Program-made: the position numbers and the translations under genes
Origin: Oxytricha trifallax
Taxonomy: Eukaryota > Ciliophora > Spirotrichea > Sporadotrichida > Oxytrichidae
Assembly (NCBI GenBank): GCA_000711775.1
Contig: ARYC01001531.1
Span: 1 to 64,000, forward strand
Length of the DNA: 64,000 bases
Direction: 5' to 3'
The notes under the pieces: generated by a model
Database searches by the model: none
What the model was told of the DNA's origin: nothing
The model's input: only the letters and a program-made list of their open reading frames with translations
Part shown: positions 56,040 to 64,000 of the stretch, piece after piece
Position numbering within the stretch: position 1 is the stretch's first letter
Layout of the letters: each line of letters opens with the position of its first letter

Positions 56040-56610
56040 AGCTTGCATTAATTAAAAGAGTCGGACCGAGTATTCAAGCATCGGATAGTTTAATCTAGTT
56101 CCTCATTCTTTTAGCCTACCAAATAGAACCAAACTATTTCTCCTGTTTATTCATTTTCTGTATACGTCTAAAAATGCACCACCTGGGCAAAGTTGTTTAA
56201 TCATCTCATAAATTTGTTTTGGTTTTTAAAATGAAGTCTTTCTCAATTCGATGAATCCATTTTTCAATTTTAAGAAATGGAATTTAATTTCCAAATATTT
56301 GATATCCCATATGACCCCTACTACATATTCTTCAACAAAGTGTGTGAAATATCTTCCTAACCAATGAATTAAGTTCTTGCCATCATCAGTTTTGAACAAT
56401 TCAACGTTAGTAACTATTGAGTATCAATATCCAAGCAGATAAGTCTTACTACTTTTCTCATCAAACTTGCAGTCCCAAAAAATGCAAATCCTTTTTCTTG
56501 AAGCAGTTCTTAAGAGATTAAAAGGATTTCTGTCACTGATATGCAGTTGTAAGTCAAGTTAAATCCAGTGTAAGGATGGGGAGGGTCTTTCTTTTAGTAA
56601 AAATTGAAAA
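56040..56610 (-). pseudogene. MT-A70-family methyltransferase (DPPH variant)
   Basis: The minus strand begins KKDPPHPYTGFNLTYN, matching the MT-A70 catalytic loop and the following TG.NL.Y block, but with His for Trp in DPPW. It continues CISVTEILLISQELLQEK, GFAFFGTASLM, then after a frame change KTYLLGY (TGA) YSIVTNVELF, WLGRYFTHFVEEYVVGVIW, and KTSFQKPKQIYEMIKQLCPG with GAFLDVYRK before a TGA at about 56160. The order matches the C-terminal half of the family. The final 'N.R..W.S.GN' block is weak. No start was found, so an upstream MDS is missing. It is the second MT-A70 relative within 4 kb and only loosely similar to the first. Confidence 0.7.
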
Positions 56611-57220
56611 TAAATATGCGATTGTAGAAATAAATATAGTAATAATAGATTATACTCAATATAGCTGCTTATAAATATAAGTGTGGAATTATAAATAGAA
56701 TGTGGAAATGTATTTAGTTTAAACCGAATAGATTACTCTATTTTTTAATAAGTAAACATCAATCTAAAATGCTTGATCAATATATTTAGAAATAATGTTT
56801 AACTAAATTTTTATATTTAAATAATGCGGAAAAATTATTAGTAAATTATATTTCAAATTATTTAAAAGTTAAAACAATTATAGTCTCAATAATGTTTAGT
56901 TATAGATATGTTTTAATCTTAGTCTAAGAATTAAAATTTAAAGTTTGTAGTAATATAATAGAGTTGAATATAATAAAATCTAATTAATAAAAATAGTAAA
57001 AAATTATTAAACTTTTATGCATAAACTAACCACCATTTACACTAGTATTTTTAATTTATTAGTAATCTAAAAACAATTTAGTTTTTAGCTTTTATCAAAC
57101 TTTATATAGAAAAATTTAAAACATAATTAAAATGAAAAATATAAGACAATAAAAACTAGACAATATTTCTAGATTATCTAAAAATTTTCTTAATATTTCT
57201 TGACTTTCTAGTAAAAATTA
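56611..57220. other. AT-rich spacer
   Basis: About 600 bp with no supportable feature. Confidence 0.45.
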
Positions 57221-57224
57221 AATC

Positions 57225-57445
57225 TGTTTTTTAAGAGTACAATTCTCCACATTCGCAATCGTATTATTTCTTACAAAAGACTATCGCAATTTGATTATTG
57301 TGACACCTCTAACAATGCACATATATATTTTCTTTTGTTATTTTTGTATTTGAGCTTGCAGCTGTTGTTACTCGGACATCTATATTTATCATCTGCGCTA
57401 AGTAGTATTTTAGATTTTTGCTTATGAAAAAAAGTCTTTCTCATC
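57225..57445 (-). CDS. Cys-rich (zinc-binding?) coding segment
   Basis: The minus strand reads LLSADDKYRCPSNNSCKLKY and, in a neighbouring frame, VHCQRCHNNQIAIVFCKK followed by YDCECGELYS. That gives several CxxC or CxC pairs in about 60 residues, pointing to a zinc-binding domain, possibly a zinc ribbon or PHD-like fold. It is bordered by A/T-rich DNA on both sides. No exact family can be named. Confidence 0.4.
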
Positions 57446-58235
57446 AGACCTTCTAAATAATTTTTCATTAAATTTTTAATTAATTTATTATAAATAATTT
57501 AGAAAAAACTTAACTTATTATATATATATATAGTAAATTTGGGAACTCCTGAATATTAAATGTAAAATTCCTTAATTTTTCATAATTCCATTAAAAATTA
57601 GGTAGAATTTTTAAAGATAAAATTGATGATTTTATGATTCTTATGCATATTTTGTTGCAAGGATATTTTTATATATTTAAATTTCCAAATTTGTGGGGTT
57701 TATGAGTATTTTATTTTGCTATGTTTCAAAATTTATAGTTATTTTGTTGTTTTAAAATTAATGTAGATTTATGAATTAAAAACTTGAAAATTACTAACTA
57801 ATAAAGAATTTATACTAGGTTTAATTCATAAACAACATAAATGATATGAGTTAAATTAAAATTCTTTCAATTATTTAGTTTATTATAATAAGTATTTATC
57901 TAAATTATTTAATTTAACTCAGACAATTTATAAGAATTCCAGAAAGTCATTGTACTTTATTGAGAGTTAATAAGATTTATAGATTTTTTATTTCTTTTTA
58001 TTCATCTATTAATCAATAAACAAGCCTAAGATTTATTGAATAATACTAATGATTTTAAAACTCAAGAGTGTTATAAGTGAAGTGATTTTAAAGGATTAAT
58101 TAAGCTTGATAAAAAGGTATATTGAATCTATCTAAAAGTGACAGCTCTTGACCCAGTAACTTTATGAACTTCCTTTAATTTTTTTATGCTTCCTGAATTT
58201 ATTAAGCCTATTTTATAAATAAAAAGAATTTTTCT
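57446..58235. other. AT-rich spacer
   Basis: About 790 bp with no supportable feature. Confidence 0.45.
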
Positions 58236-58239
58236 ACTA

Positions 58240-58930
58240 GAGCTGAATCAAATTAGTGGGACCCTAATCAAAGATTAGAAAGCTTAAGAAGTCGAAATTT
58301 AGGAGTTATAAATTAACTCCTATGATAGGTAGCACTAAATAATAGAAATAGCGCATTGGATCTCCACTCTCGTTTCTTTTAATCTATTTGCGACAAGAGA
58401 TTTAGCATAAAGTTGTAAAATATCTCACTATTGTTTTGCCATATATTGAGTTTAAAATAGAGGCTATTATCAATCTCTTCTGCTCTATCATATTCACTCC
58501 ATAAATTCTTACTATTTATTGGAGTAGTTCTTTTATTTGTTTGACTCCAACTCTTATATTTAAAACTTTATTGCGGAAGGCTACTTTATTCAAAATTTAT
58601 GATAATTCTTTTACAAAAATGAGCTGCAAAATTTAGATTTTAGATGCTAATTATCTAAATAATAAGCAAATCAAGTGCATTTTTCCTTAAATTTATTTGA
58701 TAAATTTTTTTTTTAAATCAAACAAAGATGAGTACTTAAAATCATTTGCAATTTTAGTTTTTTACATGAACCCAACTTCAGATTCAATATCTTTTTAGAA
58801 GAAGCTGATATAACTTAATTATCTTCCTTATAACTTTAGTCTTTTTAATGGCTCTCTAATGCATGATATTAAACCTAAGCTGTGGGATTTGAACGTGGCC
58901 TTCTTAACACTAGGATGCATTTGAGCTCTC
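58240..58930 (+). CDS. Leu/Ile/Phe-rich unknown protein
   Basis: A single plus-strand frame stays open for about 230 codons between TGA codons (SPLSFLLIYLRQEIQHKV, KYLTIVLPYIEFKIEAII, FKTLLRKATLFKIYDNSF, LWDLNVAFLTLGC). Toward the end a second frame also reads well (LHEPNFRFNIFLEEADIT). The regular Leu/Ile/Phe spacing suggests a solenoid, similar in feel to 30490-31260. No family recognised. Confidence 0.35.
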
Positions 58931-59159
58931 TAATTAATTTTGTCTAACCTATAAGACTATCTACACTTATAGTCATTTTTACAACTTGCATTTTTACCAT
59001 CCCCTTTAGTTCAATAATTTAATATTTTTTTATTCAAGTCTTTTTGTTCTAAATTTAAAATAAATTTTATTCTTAAGGTTTTATTTTTTATTGAATAATG
59101 GGCAAAAGAAATAAAGAAAAAAGTTGTGCTTCCATCTTATCTTTCTCTTTGCTTAAGTA

Positions 59160-59600
59160 AATCAAAAATTCTTCAGATGAATTTTTTCTCCAGACTTCTT
59201 ACAGTTTTGTAAATCAATTAGTACTTTAGGTTATTATAATGCTTGACTTTTCTTTAAATTGGTTTCAACAGAGAGCTTTAATTTATCTATTTCTTAAATT
59301 TTAAGGACTAATTATTTCTGGTCTTAAAGTTAATTGAGGCTAAAAATTTTTTCTAGGATCTAATATTGCTTTGGCGAACAAAGAGTCTAATATGTGGCCT
59401 ATTCAAACCTCTTCAATCTTATCGATAGAATGTTTTGAAACTTCATAAATTTGAATATCATTTTAACTTGAGATATTCTTATTAGTGGTTTTATATTTTC
59501 TTAGATGCTATTAATTGATAATCGAACATCAAAATTTTCATCTTCTTCTTCTTAACTACTATCACTGCAAGATTCTTCTTTGAAATAATTTATTATATCG
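59160..59600 (-). CDS. Acidic/coiled-coil coding segment, unknown
   Basis: The minus strand reads NYFKEESCSDSSQEEEDENF, then QNDIQIYEVSKHSIDKIEE and LDSLFAKAILDPRKNFQP, then a heptad-like Gln/Lys/Leu stretch (QEIDKLKLSVETNLKKSQ). The pieces are in two to three frames. Probably a coiled-coil protein; no family recognised. Confidence 0.4.
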
Positions 59601-60006
59601 TTTTTTATTAATAAGTTTTTTCATTTATCCCTAAATTGAAGTTTGATTCATTACTTATAGGCATAAATTATTTTTTTAATGAGCTTAACTTATACCCTGA
59701 TAAAACTTGCATTTTTACTTAAAAGAATTAATTATAAAAATTGCTTAATAATTCATATATAAATTTATTTTTAATACGATTTATTTAACTAAACAGAAAA
59801 AAGCTGAGATTACGAATAGATAACTAGCCTCAGCAAATATATGCTAATTAAATGAGAAAAACCTGAAGTAAAAAAGAGTTATACGATTTTTAAGTCAAAA
59901 ATATTGCACCAACTTGCCAAAATTAAATTGTGATAGCATTTACTTATTCAGGAATATACTGACTGGTGAGAAAGAAGTAAGTGAAATAATGTTTAATAGT
60001 ACCCGA

Positions 60007-60230
60007 AGATTATCGATGTAGTGGTAGAGGCAATGCCACAGATTGAAGTGCTTACTGGAGATGACTTTCTTGACTGTGCACTAAAAAAGCACTCTTTGTT
60101 AAACACCTGCTGTATCTTATGGACTGGTTCCATCTTGATAAAAAGTGGATCACCGATGTCCTATTATTAATAGACACTCAAGGCATAAATGAAATCATGA
60201 TGATGATAGCTAAACAAGACAAAAAATGAA
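60007..60230 (+). CDS. Short coding segment, unknown
   Basis: The plus strand reads YPKIIDVVVEAMPQIEVLTG with DDFLDCALKKH, then after a one-base change FVKHLLYLMDWFHLDKKW and DVLLLIDTQGINEIMMMI, ending QDKK at TGA 60226-60228. The sequence is alpha/beta-like and compositionally distinct from the flanks. No family recognised. Confidence 0.45.
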
Positions 60231-60234
60231 GACT

Positions 60235-61680
60235 TGACTAGACACAAAACTCCTTTGTAATTCTGAAGCCTAAGTTTGCATCAGCTCTTACTAGATCCCT
60301 GAACAATAGTGGCAAAATAATTCTATACTGAAAAAAATATAAATAACATTGATTTACTTAATAAAACAGGACAAGAAATGAAAATCTAAGCAAATAACTT
60401 AGGAGGACTCTTATTAAGAGGAGTTAGGAAATAACTTTTCAAAGTAAAATATTTTTTTAATTAAAATATAAAGGATCCCGTTGAAATATCATAGATGAAA
60501 GACAAGATTCACGATCTTATTAATTGGTTGTAAGTTTCTCGTTATTCAGCTACATGAACAAGGAGATATCGATGGTTATGACCAAAATAGAAGTAATGGA
60601 AACTATTTAAAAGAATTAAAATTTAATGATTTAAAACTTTTAATTCTTCTAACATTAATTAAAAGCTTTAACTTCATTAATTAAACTTTAATATGTTTAA
60701 AATTAATACTATTTTTTAATTTTTGACTTTATTTTAAGTTTGTATTAAAATAATACGTTATTGTTTACTATGAATTGTTAATTAGCTTTAAATAAAAAGA
60801 TTGTTAAATTAATTTATTAGTATCTTAAGAGTATTTTGTCTGAATCATAAAAAGAGTAAATATCAAAAGCATTAGGGTTCTGTTTTAACAAAAGGCAAAA
60901 GCTTAAAAAAGAAAATGTAAAAGACAGTTTTAAAATTTTGTATCAGTAGCTTTGAAAAAAAATATAATCTCTAATGATAATTTCAGTTTTGAACTATTGC
61001 ATTAACTTCTTTTCAATGGCGACTTATAAGTAGACAAGCATAATTTATTTAAAATAAGATTACTTCTAAGACTATATATTTTTTGTATGAATTTGTAAGG
61101 CTTTATATGATTTTGCATTATTTTAAAGACTCTGTAAGAGTTTTGTGAGAGTTTCTAAATTTAGATTTTGCTTCCAATTAAACTTTTTATTTTTATTACA
61201 CAATCAAAGTGCTAATAATTCAATATTTAGACTCAATACTTATGCTGTTAATAAAGGTAAATAGAATTATTTTCTCAAAAATGAAAGTTACTAATTATCA
61301 ATATAAGCTAGAGATTTATAATTAAAAATATAAATAATCAATTGAGCAAGAAATAGTCTTAATAAAATTAAAAATAAATTTTAGCCCACAAATCTGATGA
61401 TTCTGGTTATCAAACTCTCAAAGATACATAGGTGTTCCTAAATGAATAAAATAATTGAGATATAGAAGAAAAAGATACAAAGATCAAAATATTTGATTTC
61501 ATTAAAAAGCAAAAGATTATAGGGACTAACTCCTTTAAAGAAGTAAAATTAAAATTGTAAAAATAATTCGGTCAAGGACCTATTGATTATCACAAAAATT
61601 GGCTTATTTAGTCATTCCAGATATTTTTTAAGTAAAGTAAATCTAATTTAGTAATTCATTAATAGAAATTTAAAGTAAAA
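60235..61680. other. AT-rich region without clear genes
   Basis: About 1.4 kb of A/T-rich sequence; nothing supportable. Confidence 0.4.
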
Positions 61681-61684
61681 AAAA

Positions 61685-61880
61685 ATGTCTGATCAGAAGG
61701 TGCAGTGTCATTCAACATAAATGTAAGTAACAAAAAAACACATTTAACATTGAATTTTTACAGGGGATGCGCCTCGTAAGAATGGTGGCGTCAACAGACA
61801 GGTAATTCAAAAAGTCAATATTGATCATGAAGACGATGAAGATGATGAGGATGAAGAGGAAGATGATTATTAAACGTTTT
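61685..61880 (+). CDS. Small protein with intron and acidic tail
   Basis: ATG at 61685 (MSDQKVQCHSTQ) is followed at once by a GTAAGT donor (61725) and a TTTTTACAG acceptor (about 61764). The second exon reads GDAPRKNGGVNRQVIQKV, then an almost pure Asp/Glu run ending DDY. The splice as drawn is one base off the acidic frame, as in other genes here. An Asp/Glu tail also ends the kinase fragments at 24608 and 25390. No family recognised. Confidence 0.45.
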
Positions 61881-61945
61881 ATTAGATTTACTGTTATTAC
61901 TATTTATTAATCTATTAACTAAATTAAATTTTCTTTAAAAACATC

Positions 61946-63800
61946 ATGATTAAACGCTAGAAAAGTAAAAGCAAAACTCAAACTGCTGTAACAATAGCTT
62001 CTTTAATTAAACAAAATTTCTGTAACAACCAATAAATTAAATCACCAGGAAAGTTGATAGGGATATAAAGATTAAAACGACTGTTAATGCCATAATATAA
62101 GATAAAAACTCCATAAAATGTCAAGTTTGAGTTAGAGACCCATAGTTCCTAATAAAATAAGACAGTAACTGAAGACTATGATACTGACTTAGAGGGAACA
62201 TTCCTAAATACTGAAAAAGTTAAAGAAAATATCTCTGGTTAATTTAAACAACTTATAGAAGATAAAATGAGAGAAATGTATGAAAATATAATTAGAAGTA
62301 ATTATTATTTATTTGTAACTGAGCAATTAATACATTTAATGACAAATTAAAATAGTTGTTGAGAAGATTGAGGAATTATAACAAATATACATTCCTAAGC
62401 TTTTATATAAATATAATTAAGAATGGTAAGTATAAAATCTAATCTAATTGGAGTTTAAAATGTTTGTAGATGAAATTAAGAAATTAGCGGCAACTTTAGG
62501 TGTGTCACATCAAGAATCTCTCGCAAATCATTCAATAAAAATATTGTGGTATAGAACAAGAGAGTAAATTCTAAAAAAGAGGACACCTCAACAACTCAAA
62601 ATCTATTATAAGAACTGCATCAATCATTTGAAGCTGAAGTAACTTCATAATTAAAAGGGAAAATAGCTCAAATAAATGAACTTTAAAAACCCTAAAGTTG
62701 TTATTGATAGAATTAATAAGTTACTATTTGATTTTAAAAAAGTGTCAATGACAATATACAAGCCATTTCTTAAAAATGTTAATAAATAAATGAGATAAAG
62801 AATTAATAGTAGTAAAAAAGTGGAAGAAAAGTCAAATTAAGACTTAAATTTCTAACACTATCAATAATAAACTTAAAAATAGTTCGAGGATTATAATGAG
62901 GTAAGAAGATGTATGATTTAGATATAAATTTGTTCACAATATTGTATAGCACAAATTTTGATTAGGTTTAAAAAGGTAGAAAAAAATAAAAGATTTGTTT
63001 TAATTAATAGTAGTCCTCTTCTTTATGAAAAAATGTCATAAAAAATATTGAAATTTAAGAGTTTAATGATTTTTGATTAAAAATAAAACCCTATAACTTA
63101 TTTCATTTTTCATGATTTGTTTCGTCACTCAATTTTATCTAGACATCCATTTTGATCTCATGAAATTTATTGGTGTTATTTAATTTATTATAAATTATTA
63201 GTTATTAAATCTATATTTAATAAGAGATTGCTCTTTGTTGCAAAAAAAATAACTTTAAATAAAGAATACTTGAAAAATTATTAAAGGAACTTTTAATAAA
63301 ATTAAATAAGGGATTATATTGGTAAAGGAGTCCAAATAACAAATAGTGAAAGCAACAATTCGTGATCGGATTAATAAATAAGAATTGCTTAGGATGAATA
63401 AGAAATAACATATAACATTACGAGCGCAAATGTAAATCATATTTAAAATTGAGAATCAAATGAAATTAAGCTGCTTGAGATAGCTACAAAAAGTATTTTG
63501 GCACAAAAAGATCAAGTCTTATGCTAGTTTTGTCAAGATCTCAAAAAATATTTATAAATTCCAGAAATAAATCTGAAACTTATATTATAGAAAATATTAT
63601 TTTTTTAAATGAGATTTTTAAGAGTTAAAAGTATAATCAATGTGTTACCACAAAATATATTTCATTCACAATGAATTCTTAAAATTAAAAATCGACAAAT
63701 TTCAAATTAAATTGTTCATTGAAAAAGTAGAAGACATTCAAGGTGAAGAAAACTTGAAACCTCTCCAAGAAATAGTTTAACTATCCTAGAAGTAAGTGAA
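61946..63800 (+). CDS. Coiled-coil protein with short introns, unknown
   Basis: ATG at 61946 (MIKRQKSKSKTQTAVTIASL), a charged central part (TVTEDYDTDLEGTFLNTE), then likely introns at about 62304-62355 (GTAATT...AATAG) and about 62425-62469 (GTAAGT...TTTGTAG). After these come DEIKKLAATLGVSHQESLAN and a Gln/Glu/Lys heptad region (LLQELHQSFEAEVTSQLK). Further segments at 63340-63560 (ESNEIKLLEIATKSILAQ) and 63680-63795 (LFIEKVEDIQGEENLKPL) are collinear and in similar style, with two in-frame TGAs and a final GTAAGT donor at about 63790. Probably one long coiled-coil gene that continues past the window; the exact exon structure is not resolved. Confidence 0.5.
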
Positions 63801-64000
63801 TATGTGAATATGATTTAGTAATTAATTTCATAAGTTATCAAATAATTATACTCTTTAAAATAAACTAAAAATTATTTTGGTTAAGATCGTTTGGAGGTTT
63901 TAGTGCCTAAATCTGAAAAACTATGAAAATAAGTAAAAGTTTCTCATATATATAGGCATATTCTCTTAATTTTAGACCTAATATTCCTCAATTAATCATA

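Noticed and set aside
58875-58900. tRNA T-arm look-alike (GGGATTTGAAC, i.e. GTTCAAATCCC on the minus strand)
   Set aside because: The flanking bases do not form the T stem and no anticodon or acceptor arm is present.
1-64000. Reading TGA as a sense codon in this organism
   Set aside because: Many well-formed C-termini end at TGA (for example 1712, 8509, 10976, 22269, 24547, 53453), and in-frame TGAs can be explained by mini-IES or decay.
1-64000. Tetrahymena or Paramecium origin
   Set aside because: The genetic code would fit, but G4T4-type telomere repeat in a TBE terminus and pointer-flanked IESs within coding sequence point to a spirotrich.

Overview
This is AT-rich germline (micronuclear) DNA from a spirotrich ciliate of the Oxytricha/Stylonychia/Tetmemena type. 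Four things point there. (1) Long reading frames appear only when TAA and TAG are read as Gln and TGA is the only stop. (2) A transposon end at 1393-1409 carries 17 bases of G4T4 telomere repeat followed by AAT, the signature of TBE (telomere-bearing element) transposons. (3) Coding segments are interrupted by AT-rich inserts flanked by short direct repeats (pointers). Removing one repeat copy plus the insert restores the frame, which is the MDS/IES structure of ciliate germline genes. (4) Introns are very short (29-90 nt) with GTAAGT-like donors.

Layout. 1-1412: right part of a TBE, with a zinc-finger ORF end and a D34E transposase facing each other. 1532-1714: a 60-aa ORF. 1835-4521 (-): a cyclic-nucleotide-gated K+ channel gene with introns and IESs. 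5015-7110 (-): low-complexity coding segments. 7258-8511, 8859-10978 and 11179-14626 (+): three host-like genes; the last is spread over seven MDSs that assemble into exactly 425 codons. 15013-15277: a MITE. 15350-25803: a ~10.4-kb terminal-inverted-repeat element carrying a SecA-like SF2 helicase, a D34E Tc1/IS630-type transposase and several unknown genes. 25818-31330: unrecognised coding segments on both strands. 31582-33413: a 1.8-kb element with ~220-245-bp TIRs and an SF3 (Rep-like) helicase. 34192-35300 (-): a second SecA-like helicase relic. 35453-35850: a MITE. 37346-40095: RING-like and unassigned coding remains. 40100-47680: mostly featureless AT-rich DNA. 47680-50400: a second, decayed TBE-family element with three ORFs. 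50526-52876: a second SF3/Rep TIR element. 52877-53455 (+) and 55560-56610 (-): two MT-A70-family methyltransferase genes. 57200-64000: unassigned coding fragments, the longest a coiled-coil gene at 61946-63800.

Caveats. Many frames, in host-like genes and transposons alike, break by what looks like loss of one base, often in a homopolymer. This may be indel error in the source assembly or true decay. Isolated in-frame TGA codons also occur; TAA(Gln)-to-TGA is one transition and could explain some, while very short IESs explain at least one and probably two. All function calls come from motif reading by eye; no database search was run.
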